From NCBI GenBank assembly GCA_027349615.1, contig DAIEML010000021.1, forward strand, positions 1 to 16,158: a DNA stretch of 16,158 nucleotides, given 5' to 3'. How positions within the stretch are numbered: the stretch's first letter is position 1; every line of letters starts with the position of its first letter. The notes beneath the pieces are model-generated. The model ran no database searches, was not told the DNA's origin, and saw nothing but the letters and a program-made list of their open reading frames with translations. The position numbers and the translations under genes are program-made. This DNA comes from Ignavibacteriales bacterium. Lineage in GTDB: Bacteria; Bacteroidota; Ignavibacteria; Ignavibacteriales; Ignavibacteriaceae. Shown piece after piece: positions 1 to 6,630 of this stretch.

Positions 1-641
1 CCAGAAAATCCTCCACTGCTAAATCCTCCACCGCCTAATCCACCAAAGAAAAATGGACCGCCAAAACCTCGTCGACCACGACGGAAGAAATTAAAAAATA
101 AAAATATAATTAAGAATAAAATGGTCACGCCTGAAACATGATCACGAGAGTGAGTTTGCTTTTCTGCTTTATATTCGCCTTTAGTAGCAAGAATAATCGC
201 ATTAATTCCAGATGAAATTCCATCATAATAATCATTTTGTTTAAAGTATGGAACAACAACATTTCGAATAATTGAACTTGCTAATGCATCAGGCAAAGCT
301 CCTTCAAGGCCATACCCAACTTCTATTCTTAGCTTTTTATCGTTTTTAGCTACAACAAATAAAACACCGTTATCATTCTTCTTTGTCCCTATTTTATTTT
401 TAATTGCAGTTTCATTTGCAAATTCATCCAATGGATAATCATTAAGAGTTGGGATCATTAAAAAGACAAGTTGATTTGAAGTTGAATCATCAAAAGTTTT
501 AAGCCGGAAATTTAAATCATCTAACTGTTCTTGATTCAATGTTCCTGTAAAATCATTTGCATAATTTTTTAGAACAGGAAAATCTTGCTGTTGCGCGTAT
601 CCAACTGAAAAAAATAATAGAAATAGAATTAGTTTTTTCAT
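1..641 (-). CDS. TPM-domain (YgcG-like) exported membrane protein, C-terminus cut by window edge
   Basis: Reading from the ATG at 641 down to base 1 gives 213 codons without a stop, so the 3' end lies outside the window. The N-terminus is a signal peptide (MKKLILFLLFFSVGYA, then QQQD). The next ~130 residues look like a TPM domain: an NDFTGTLN stretch, a middle with GVLFVVAKNDKKLRIEVGYG, and LEGALPDA. One membrane segment follows (about residues 168-184, VTILFLILFLFF), then an arginine cluster and a glycine/phenylalanine/serine-rich tail. This layout is usual for YgcG/TPM proteins, which are often encoded beside lemA, as here. The start lies 5 bases after the lemA stop and has no clear ribosome site of its own, so translation is probably coupled to lemA. 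TPM domains have been linked to photosystem II repair and phosphatase activity in plants. The bacterial role is unsettled and I assign none. Confidence 0.85.
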   Translation of the reverse strand, partial: MKKLILFLLFFSVGYAQQQDFPVLKNYANDFTGTLNQEQLDDLNFRLKTFDDSTSNQLVFLMIPTLNDYPLDEFANETAIKNKIGTKKNDNGVLFVVAKNDKKLRIEVGYGLEGALPDALASSIIRNVVVPYFKQNDYYDGISSGINAIILATKGEYKAEKQTHSRDHVSGVTILFLIIFLFFNFFRRGRRGFGGPFFFGGLGGGGFSSGGFS

Positions 642-646
642 TCAAT

Positions 647-1252
647 TTAAAATTCTACTTTTGGAGGTGTTTCAGAACCTGCTGTTGCTCTAAAGTATTG
701 TTTATCTCTAAATCCAAATACGTTTGCAAAAATAGAACTTGGAAATCTTTTTATAGTTGTATTATAACTTTGGACGGTTTCATTAAATTTTCTTCTTTCA
801 ACAGCAATTCTATTCTCAGTTCCTTCTAATTGTGCTTGAAGCTGAAGAAAATTTTCGTTCGCTTTAAGGTCAGGATAATTTTCAACAGTAACCAGAAGTC
901 TTGATAGAGCACCGCTTAATTGTCCTTGCGCTGCCTGGAATTTTTGAAATGCCGCAGGATCGTCAAGAATTTCTTTTGTTGCCTTAACACTGCCAACACT
1001 GGCTCGAGCATCTGTTACCTGGATTAAAACACTTTTTTCGAAATTAGCATAACCTTTGACAGTACTAACCAGATTTGGAATTAGATCAGTTCTCCGTTGA
1101 TATTGATTTTCTACCTGGCTCCAGCTTTGATTTACTGATTCATTAAGTGTTACTAAATTATTATAAGTACTGATCCCCCACATTACAAAAATTGCTATAA
1201 TTAACAGAACGCCCCCGGCAATGGAACAACCGATTATCATTCCTTTCTTCAT
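647..1252 (-). CDS. lemA: LemA family protein
   Basis: This 201-residue protein has one N-terminal membrane helix (about residues 7-26, CSIAGGVLLIIAIFVMWG) followed by a long helical domain. LemA hallmarks are visible: YNNLVTLNESVNQSWSQVE, the QRRTDLIPNLVSTVKGYA stretch near residues 52-70, YPDLKANENF near 126-135, and the closing FPSSIFANVFGF near 170-181. The length is normal for the family. A strong ribosome site (GGAGGA, bases 1256-1261 on the opposite strand) precedes the ATG. The gene leads a two-gene unit with the TPM protein, a frequent pairing. LemA proteins are inner-membrane proteins of uncertain function, and nothing here narrows that. The family call is firm. Confidence 0.95.
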   Translation of the reverse strand: MKKGMIIGCSIAGGVLLIIAIFVMWGISTYNNLVTLNESVNQSWSQVENQYQRRTDLIPNLVSTVKGYANFEKSVLIQVTDARASVGSVKATKEILDDPAAFQKFQAAQGQLSGALSRLLVTVENYPDLKANENFLQLQAQLEGTENRIAVERRKFNETVQSYNTTIKRFPSSIFANVFGFRDKQYFRATAGSETPPKVEF

Positions 1253-1410
1253 TAATCCTCCAAAATTGGTTGTATTCTATGTTGGTAGAAAGCACTTATT
1301 TTATCTAATATTATTACAAAAGGAAATTTTATTTATTTCAATATAATATAAAATATAATGTTATACTTCAATTCCATAAAACTTTTTAAAATTATTAACC
1401 CGATAGATTC

Positions 1411-2247
1411 TCATGGTTTTGTACCAGTATAACCATATTGCAAATAATATAGAGCCTTGTTAACAATTTTCAAATTTTCTTCTTCGACAAAGTTTGTAGC
1501 GTTCTGCAAATTTCCATTATAAAATCTTAGCCAAAGAAAATTGCCTACAACAATGCCATCAAAAACTCTGTCTGCTACAAATGAATTTATTGTAATATAT
1601 CCCCACAAAAAATTCCATCCTAAAGATAACAACCCACTTAAATAGCGCCCCGCATAAATTTGCCCGGCTCCGGGAATAAAAAGTGAAAGTAACTTTGCTG
1701 CAGTAATAGAATACTTATCCTTAGCTACTTTTCTGCAAAAACTGCTTAAGGTTTTATTTGAGTCTGTACGAGCGAAATAATTTGATGCATCTTCCCAATT
1801 ATCTGAAAAAATGTACGCCCAGCCTTTCCAATAATTTATTTCTCTCATTTTAATGGAAAACTTTTTATCTGATTCAAGTGAATTCAACAACTCAATAGCG
1901 TGGGAAGTTGTTCTCCTTAGAATATTCGATCTTATAATTTCTATTTTGGAATCAAATAATTCGTCATCATTTCTTGAATTCATTTCAGCAAGAGTAAAAT
2001 ACAAAATTGCATCAGAAAATTTAGATCCTTCTTTATATGATAAACCTATAAAATTATTTGCTTGGAATTTATATTCACCATTATTATCAAAAAATAATAA
2101 TCTTTTGAATTCTGTGATAGCATCAAAATATTGTTCATCGTCGTAAAGTTTTTTTGCGTAGTTAAATTGATTTGTTAAATAATCCTGAGCGTTAAGATTA
2201 TTTAACATCAAAAAGAAAACAAAAAAATATAAATGAGATCTAATCAT
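1411..2247 (-). CDS. Exported TPR-like protein with C-terminal IPGAG membrane domain (paralogue 2)
   Basis: This is a 278-residue protein of unknown function. It starts with a hydrophobic signal peptide (to about residue 20, LNNLNA then QDY). A helical region with TPR-like periodicity follows, roughly residues 25-170 (for example YAKKLYDDEQYFDAITEFKR). The C-terminal hydrophobic domain begins with SLFIPGAGQIYAGRYLSGL near 188-206 and continues with two or three membrane-like segments and FYNGNLQNA near 242-250. It shares this order with the gene just upstream (2248-3099), including the pattern F-x-A-D-x-x-F-x-G, then F-Y-x-G-N, so the two are diverged tandem duplicates. The PGxGQxY-type motif recalls DUF5683/TM2-like domains of Bacteroidota, by memory only. 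Its ATG follows the TAA of the upstream gene with no base between, so translation is probably coupled. The stop is TGA. Confidence 0.85.
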   Translation of the reverse strand: MIRSHLYFFVFFLMLNNLNAQDYLTNQFNYAKKLYDDEQYFDAITEFKRLLFFDNNGEYKFQANNFIGLSYKEGSKFSDAILYFTLAEMNSRNDDELFDSKIEIIRSNILRRTTSHAIELLNSLESDKKFSIKMREINYWKGWAYIFSDNWEDASNYFARTDSNKTLSSFCRKVAKDKYSITAAKLLSLFIPGAGQIYAGRYLSGLLSLGWNFLWGYITINSFVADRVFDGIVVGNFLWLRFYNGNLQNATNFVEEENLKIVNKALYYLQYGYTGTKP

Positions 2248-3099
2248 TTATTTGCAAAAATTTATTTTAGGAATAAAATAGTTGTGGCTTTCTAAAAAAC
2301 TTTTTACGCCATCCACAAAATCAAATTTAATTTTAGCATTATAAATTTGAGCCGAAGCAGCAGATCCATAAATATTACCTGAGTAAAATCCTACTGCTAA
2401 GCCGCCAAAAAGCCAACCCCTAAAATTGTGATCAGCATGAAAATTATCATAAGATAAATACGCAAGTCCAATTGATGAAATAAATCCCCAAATTCCATCC
2501 CAAAATTTATCTGTATAAAATTTTCCTGCACCTGGAATAATTGCAGATAAAATCCCAGCAACTAAAGAATTTTTATACGGCGGATCTTTTTTCCATTCAT
2601 AAAATTTTCTGACTTTCTCAATATCTCCCAATGGAAATGATTTACAAAAATCGGATTCGGACGGCAATGCATCATTTGTATATAAGTATGAAAATTTATT
2701 TAGCTGATCAGCTATTTCGTTTTGGTTAAAATCGTTTTTGAATTTATATCTTAGTTCAACAAAATTGTTTGATTGAAATAATAATTTCAGAATTTCCAAT
2801 TCTGCTTGTGAATATAATTTTGAATTTTGGGGAATTGATTTAAAAACATTCAACGAGTTTTTGAATTCGTCCATTTCAGAATATGCAATCGCAATTTTAA
2901 ATTCAATTGTATCACTTTGAATTTTTGTTAGATAACGATTGTATTCATCAATTGCTCTTAAATAATCTCGCTGACAAAAAAGGTAATCCGCAAATTTTTT
3001 AGTGTTGGCAGGTGAGAACAAATCATTGTTTGATTTAATTACTTCCTGCGGAAATGAAATTGTGCAAAATAAAATTATTGAGAAAATAATTTTCTTCAT
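2248..3099 (-). CDS. Exported TPR-like protein with C-terminal IPGAG membrane domain (paralogue 1)
   Basis: This is a 283-residue protein of unknown function. It begins with a signal peptide (MKKIIFSIILFCTISFPQE). TPR-like helices follow across about residues 30-170, including YLFCQRDYLRAIDEYNRYL near 39-57. The C-terminal membrane domain starts at SLVAGILSAIIPGAGKFY (178-195) and continues through WDGIWGFISSIGLAYLSY and GWLFGGLAVGFYSGN. The IPGAG motif and the following F-x-A-D-x-x-F-x-G and F-Y-x-G-N pattern match the next gene, marking a tandem duplication that has diverged strongly in the repeat half. Both junctions are exact: its ATG abuts a TGA that closes the YidD-like reading frame, and its TAA abuts the next ATG. 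This supports one co-translated three-gene module at the cell envelope. The TPR half would be expected in the periplasm, an inference from the signal peptide. Confidence 0.85.
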   Translation of the reverse strand: MKKIIFSIILFCTISFPQEVIKSNNDLFSPANTKKFADYLFCQRDYLRAIDEYNRYLTKIQSDTIEFKIAIAYSEMDEFKNSLNVFKSIPQNSKLYSQAELEILKLLFQSNNFVELRYKFKNDFNQNEIADQLNKFSYLYTNDALPSESDFCKSFPLGDIEKVRKFYEWKKDPPYKNSLVAGILSAIIPGAGKFYTDKFWDGIWGFISSIGLAYLSYDNFHADHNFRGWLFGGLAVGFYSGNIYGSAASAQIYNAKIKFDFVDGVKSFLESHNYFIPKINFCK

Positions 3100-3258
3100 T
3101 CATTTTTTCACAACAAAAGAAGGTGGCAAATATTTAACGCTATCTTGATCCATTAAATAATAAGAAGGAGGGTCGAAAAAATGTCCATCTGAAACTCTTG
3201 GATAATTTCCAACTTTGCCCATTATATCCATATCTCTAGTAAAGCGGTCGAAAAACAT
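3100..3258 (-). CDS. In-frame continuation of the YidD-like gene after TAG (52 codons from an internal ATG)
   Basis: After TAG (3262-3264) the same frame continues with Leu, then ATG at 3258, and stays open for 52 codons to TGA at 3100-3102. The sequence begins MFFDRFTRDMDIMGKVGNYP and later reads DGHFFDPPSYYL. The first part matches in place the end of a YidD domain (the W-L-x-x-K-R-hydrophobic-x-RC helix, then the P-x-x-PGG-x-DPVP turn), although the cysteine of the RC motif is aspartate here. Without the amber codon the whole frame 3549-3100 would give 149 residues. The TGA abuts the ATG of the next gene, as in a coupled operon, which suggests the segment is, or recently was, translated. 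It could be made by read-through or by reinitiation at the ATG two codons after the amber stop. Confidence 0.5.
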   Translation of the reverse strand: MFFDRFTRDMDIMGKVGNYPRVSDGHFFDPPSYYLMDQDSVKYLPPSFVVKK

Positions 3259-3261
3259 TAA

Positions 3262-3549
3262 CTACCCTTGAACGATATTTGTCTTTTCAACTGATTGCAG
3301 AAAAAAATTTGAGCAAGTTGGATTAAACGAACAATTATCGCCATCAACATCAGAAATAACAAGCCAGTAAGCATCAGCAAAGGTTTTAAGCAAAACTCTT
3401 CCGAGATTTTTTTTATCTAAAGAATAATCTCTATGCTGGAAATTTTCTCTAACTAGATATGAATAATTTGCCTTTCCCCATTTAATCCAATCGCTTTGCG
3501 CAAAAATTTTTATAGGATAAATAAGACAAATTATTATGAGAAGCTTCAT
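3262..3549 (-). CDS. yidD: YidD-like protein with signal peptide, ending at an in-frame TAG
   Basis: This 95-residue frame starts with a hydrophobic leader (MKLLIIICLIYPIKIFA then QSDW) and ends in a YidD core: DAYWLVISDVDGDNCSFNP, then TCSNFFLQSVEKTNIVQG. It aligns with canonical YidD around C-x-F-x-PTCS-x-(Y/F), with the same 15-residue spacing from PTCS to the glycine. The amber codon (bases 3262-3264) falls directly after that glycine, where canonical YidD continues with S/T-W-L. The expected rest of the domain continues in the same frame to 3100. YidD aids membrane-protein insertion beside YidC and is normally about 70-90 residues, without a cleavable leader and near rnpA/yidC. This copy is atypical in its leader, its location and its two IPGAG neighbours. 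It starts 9 bases after the acyl-CoA dehydrogenase stop and has no clear ribosome site. It could be a nonsense mutant, a sequencing error, or a read-through gene. Confidence 0.7.
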   Translation of the reverse strand: MKLLIIICLIYPIKIFAQSDWIKWGKANYSYLVRENFQHRDYSLDKKNLGRVLLKTFADAYWLVISDVDGDNCSFNPTCSNFFLQSVEKTNIVQG

Positions 3550-3558
3550 AAATTAAAT

Positions 3559-4704
3559 TTAATTTTCATCAAGTAATGCTCTGGAAATTACAATTTTCTG
3601 AATCTCATTGGTGCCTTCATATATTTCTGTAATTTTAGCATCACGAAGATAACGTTCGACTAAATATTCTCTAACATAACCGTAGCCGCCATGAATTTGA
3701 ATTGCTTCAAGAGCACATTCAACTGCAATTTTTGATGAATAATATTTTGCCATAGCAGCCTCTTTATAATACTTTTTTCCAGCGTCCTTTAATGCCGCCG
3801 CATTTAAAGTTAGAAGTTTTGCAGCTTCAACTTTTACTGCCATATCCGAAAGTTTAAATTGAATTGCTTGAAAATCAGAAATGTGTTGACCAAACGCTTT
3901 TCTTTCTTTAGAATATTTTAGTGCAGCATTAAGTGATGCTTCGGCAATACCAATTGCTTGAGAAGCAATTCCAATTCTTCCGCCGTTAAGAGTATTCATT
4001 GCAAAGTTAAATCCTTTGCCTTCTTCCCAAACTAAATTTTCTGCTGGTACTTTACAATTTGAAAAAGTAAGTGAAGATGTATCGGAACTTCTAATTCCAA
4101 GTTTATCCTCTTTTTTGCCGTAGCCAAAACCAGGTGTACCTTTTTCAACTAATATAGTAGAAATTCCTTTATGGCCTTTAGCTTTATCGCTTGTTGCCAT
4201 TACTAAAACATAGTCAGCACTTTGCCCATTAGTAATCCAATTTTTAATTCCATTTAAAACAAAGTAACCATCTTCTCTATCAGCGGTAGTTTTTTGTTTT
4301 GTGGCATCGCTTCCAGCTTCTGGTTCAGATAAAGCAAATGCACCAAGCTTTTCACCTTTAGCAAGTGGAATAAGATATTTTTCTTTAATATAAGGCGAAC
4401 CATATTTTTCTAATCCGTAACAGACTAAAGAATTGTTCACGGACATTATTACGCCCACGCTTGCATCAACTTTTGAAACTTCTATCATAGCAAGTACGTA
4501 GCTTATTGTATCCAATCCAGCACCGCCAAATTCAGGCGGAACCATCATTCCTAAAAATCCAAGTTCGCCTAATTTTTTAACGATCTCGGCAGGAAATTCT
4601 CCTTTGATATCGCGTTCAACAGCTGATGGCGCTATTTCTGACTGAGCAAATTCACGCGCTGTATCGCGAATCATTAACTGTTCTTCTGAAAAATCAAAAT
4701 TCAT
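3559..4704 (-). CDS. Acyl-CoA dehydrogenase (short-chain/butyryl-CoA type)
   Basis: This 381-residue FAD enzyme oxidises acyl-CoA to trans-2-enoyl-CoA, passing electrons to electron-transfer flavoprotein. It has the full family length. The helical N-terminal domain is followed by the first family signature, GAFALSEPEAGSD (121-133), and the flavin-contacting WITNG (156-160). The second signature, QIHGGYGYVREYLVERYLRD, spans 336-355. The catalytic base is Glu363 in IYEGTNEIQ, the position seen in short-chain and butyryl-CoA dehydrogenases, which favours a short-chain substrate. Chain length cannot be fixed from sequence alone. The start is preceded closely by GGGAGG (bases 4708-4713, opposite strand). 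No electron-transfer flavoprotein or other beta-oxidation gene is adjacent. The gene is divergent from rlmN, and a 21-base palindrome lies 64 bases upstream of its start. Confidence 0.95.
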   Translation of the reverse strand: MNFDFSEEQLMIRDTAREFAQSEIAPSAVERDIKGEFPAEIVKKLGELGFLGMMVPPEFGGAGLDTISYVLAMIEVSKVDASVGVIMSVNNSLVCYGLEKYGSPYIKEKYLIPLAKGEKLGAFALSEPEAGSDATKQKTTADREDGYFVLNGIKNWITNGQSADYVLVMATSDKAKGHKGISTILVEKGTPGFGYGKKEDKLGIRSSDTSSLTFSNCKVPAENLVWEEGKGFNFAMNTLNGGRIGIASQAIGIAEASLNAALKYSKERKAFGQHISDFQAIQFKLSDMAVKVEAAKLLTLNAAALKDAGKKYYKEAAMAKYYSSKIAVECALEAIQIHGGYGYVREYLVERYLRDAKITEIYEGTNEIQKIVISRALLDEN

Positions 4705-4768
4705 ATTCCTCCCTTTTTAATAATTTATTATTACTTTTGGTATAATAATTAATGGGATTAAAAAATAT

Positions 4769-4789
4769 CTGTAAACTTGTGGTTTACAG
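4769..4789. promoter_or_regulatory. Perfect inverted repeat, candidate operator upstream of the acyl-CoA dehydrogenase
   Basis: The arms CTGTAAAC and GTTTACAG are exact reverse complements separated by 5 bases (TTGTG). It sits in the 245-base divergent region, 64 bases upstream of the dehydrogenase start and 160 bases upstream of rlmN. On the minus strand the TTTACA of its last arm could serve as a weak -35 element for the dehydrogenase, so a bound protein would block transcription. The size and symmetry suit a dimeric repressor such as a TetR-family fatty-acid regulator. That assignment is inference, since no regulator gene is next to it. No T-tract follows on either strand, so a terminator is unlikely. 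Confidence 0.4.
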
Positions 4790-4828
4790 CACTAAATATT
4801 TACTTATTTTCATCGAGAAAATAAAATA

Positions 4829-4867
4829 ATAATTTTTCTATAGCAACAAGTTTAACAGAAAAATTAT
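4829..4867. repeat. AT-rich inverted repeat, 11-bp arms, 17-base spacer
   Basis: The arms ATAATTTTTCT (4829-4839) and AGAAAAATTAT (4857-4867) are perfectly complementary around 17 bases. It lies between the palindrome at 4769 and the start of rlmN. It could be a protein-binding site or a weak hairpin in a longer transcript. Arms of 11 bases with few G or C can arise by chance in DNA this AT-rich, so function is uncertain. Confidence 0.25.
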
Positions 4868-4895
4868 CTGCATCACTTAAAGCAAAAATCAATTT

Positions 4896-4923
4896 TTTGA
4901 AACCGAACTAATTCTTATATTTG
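4896..4923 (+). promoter_or_regulatory. Candidate Bacteroidota-type promoter for rlmN
   Basis: TATATTTG (4916-4923) matches the TAnnTTTG -7 box of Bacteroidota primary sigma factors, and TTTG (4896-4899) lies upstream. The gap of 16 bases is shorter than the usual 19-21, so the upstream box may not be the true one. The -7 box lies 26 bases before the rlmN ATG. AAGGA at 4940-4944 is a suitable ribosome site for that start. Confidence 0.35.
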
Positions 4924-4949
4924 TCACGAAAAATAATCTAAGGACGAAA

Positions 4950-6035
4950 ATGGGCGACGAATTAAATACAACAACACAAGAGAAAAAAAAGACTCAACTT
5001 AAAGGAATGACCTTAGATGAGTTAAAAAATTTCTTTACAAGTATCGGTAAACCGCGTTTTAGAGGCGAGCAAATTTTTAATTGGATGTATAATCACTTAG
5101 TTTCCAGCTATGATGATATGTCTAATATTCCTAAAGTTCTCAGAAATGAACTTAACGAAATTACTGAGTTAAAAGCATTGGAATATCATTCCTCAGAAGT
5201 GTCTCCAATTACCGGCACTAAAAAATATATCTTTCAAACTCCGGATAATTTGAAGATTGAATCAGTTGTTATTCCTGAAGATAAAAGAACTACTTTATGC
5301 ATTTCAACTCAAGTTGGTTGCCCGCTTGATTGTGCATTTTGCGCTACTGGAGTTATGGGATATAAAAGAAATTTAACAGCCGGCGAAATTTTTGATCAAT
5401 ATTTACTGGCAGCAAAAGAATATGGCAAAGATGTTATTACTAATATTGTCTATATGGGCATGGGCGAACCTTTGTTAAATTATAATAACACAATGAAGTC
5501 TGTTAGAATTTTTGCCGAAGAATTGACAACCGGAATTAGCCAAAAGAAAGTAACTATTTCAACTGCCGGTATTGCGCCGAAAATTAGAGAACTGGCAGAT
5601 TCAAATATAAAAATTAAACTTGCATTTTCACTTCATTCTTGTTTTGAAGATATCCGCTCTAAGATAATGCCGATTAATAATAAATATAGTTTAAAGCAAA
5701 ATGTTGAATCATTAAAATATTATGCAAAACGTACTGGGATGCGAATTACTTTTGAATATGTAATGCTTAAGGGAATTAATGATAGAGATGAAGATGCAAC
5801 TGCTCTTATTGCGTTATGCAGCGAGATGCCTTCAAAAGTAAATATTATTCCTTTTAATTCATTAAAACATATTGAACCAACTGGCCTTGCGGGTGAACTT
5901 GAGCCAACCCCAATTCAGAGAATTGATGAGTTTGTTGATAAACTTAGAGAAAAAAATATCACGGTAATGATTAGAGATACTCAAGGCGAAGATATTATTG
6001 CAGCTTGCGGGCAGCTAGCATATAAATTAAATTAA
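4950..6035 (+). CDS. rlmN: Dual-specificity 23S rRNA/tRNA adenine-C2 methyltransferase RlmN
   Basis: This 361-residue radical-SAM enzyme methylates C2 of A2503 in 23S rRNA and of A37 in some tRNAs. The cluster-binding motif is QVGCPLDCAFCATG, with cysteines 124, 128 and 131. The SAM-contacting MGMGEPLLNY follows, and the second mechanistic cysteine is Cys353 in IIAACGQLA near the C-terminus. The cysteine that carries the methyl group on the protein in this family is therefore present. Cys117 lies seven residues before the cluster. Length and architecture are normal for the family. The chosen ATG has AAGGA 5 bases upstream. The N-terminal ~15 residues (rich in T, K, E) are a short polar extension. 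The gene is followed after 24 bases by another RNA methyltransferase, giving an RNA-modification pair. Confidence 0.96.
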   Translation: MGDELNTTTQEKKKTQLKGMTLDELKNFFTSIGKPRFRGEQIFNWMYNHLVSSYDDMSNIPKVLRNELNEITELKALEYHSSEVSPITGTKKYIFQTPDNLKIESVVIPEDKRTTLCISTQVGCPLDCAFCATGVMGYKRNLTAGEIFDQYLLAAKEYGKDVITNIVYMGMGEPLLNYNNTMKSVRIFAEELTTGISQKKVTISTAGIAPKIRELADSNIKIKLAFSLHSCFEDIRSKIMPINNKYSLKQNVESLKYYAKRTGMRITFEYVMLKGINDRDEDATALIALCSEMPSKVNIIPFNSLKHIEPTGLAGELEPTPIQRIDEFVDKLREKNITVMIRDTQGEDIIAACGQLAYKLN

Positions 6036-6059
6036 TTTTGTTATCTCTTCTTCGTCCTA

Positions 6060-6623
6060 ATGAAGAAGCTTACTCACGATCAGATTGCGGAGAATAGAAG
6101 CACTCTAGAAACAATACATAAAGTTTCTAAGTTGCCTGTTTACGTTTTACTTGATAGCATTAGAAGCAGCTACAATGTTGGATCAATATTCAGAACATCT
6201 GATGGAGTAATGATTGAAAAACTTTTTTTATGCGGTTATACTCCACACCCTCCAAAATCTAACTTACAAAATGGTAAAAAAGAAATCTTAAAAACTGCAC
6301 TCGGTTCTACTGAAAGTGTAAACTGGGAATACGTAACAGACCCGCTTGAAGTAATTAAACAGCTAAAAAAAAATGGAGTTAAAATTTGCGCGCTGGAACT
6401 TACCAATAAAAGTAAAAAATATTACGAAGCTTGTTCGAAAGATTTCCCAATTTGTTTAATTGTTGGAAATGAAATTTCAGGAGTTTCACAAAGCTTAATT
6501 GATCTCTGTGATTTTTCTATTGAGATACCGCAATATGGAATTAAACAATCTTTGAACGTTGCAGTAGCATATGGCATAGCCATTTTTGAATTAAGAAAAA
6601 TTTTTGATCAAAATACAGAATAA
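6060..6623 (+). CDS. SpoU/TrmH-family RNA 2'-O-ribose methyltransferase
   Basis: This 187-residue SPOUT-fold enzyme is expected to transfer methyl from SAM to a ribose 2'-OH. All three family motifs are present: NVGSIFRTSDG (39-49, with the conserved Asn39 and Arg45), LIVGNEISGVS (133-143), and IEIPQYGIKQSLNVAVAYG (154-172, the knot that binds SAM). It has no L30e-like N-terminal domain, unlike RlmB or TsnR, so it is a short TrmH-type protein. The target could be tRNA G18 or another site and cannot be chosen from sequence alone. It lies 24 bases after rlmN, probably cotranscribed, and has no evident Shine-Dalgarno. Its stop is 7 bases from the stop of the convergent AlbA_2 gene. Confidence 0.9.
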   Translation: MKKLTHDQIAENRSTLETIHKVSKLPVYVLLDSIRSSYNVGSIFRTSDGVMIEKLFLCGYTPHPPKSNLQNGKKEILKTALGSTESVNWEYVTDPLEVIKQLKKNGVKICALELTNKSKKYYEACSKDFPICLIVGNEISGVSQSLIDLCDFSIEIPQYGIKQSLNVAVAYGIAIFELRKIFDQNTE

Positions 6624-6630
6624 AATTTCT

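Noticed and set aside
557..829. 90-codon plus-strand open frame over lemA and the TPM gene
   Set aside because: Antisense to the clear lemA frame, with low-complexity F/S/C-rich translation and no ribosome site.
1300..1370. AT-rich stretch after the IPGAG genes considered as a terminator
   Set aside because: No G/C-containing stem followed by a T-run on the minus strand. The symmetry is mostly alternating A/T.
1853..2146. 97-codon plus-strand open frame
   Set aside because: Antisense shadow of the IPGAG paralogue, with no family motif.
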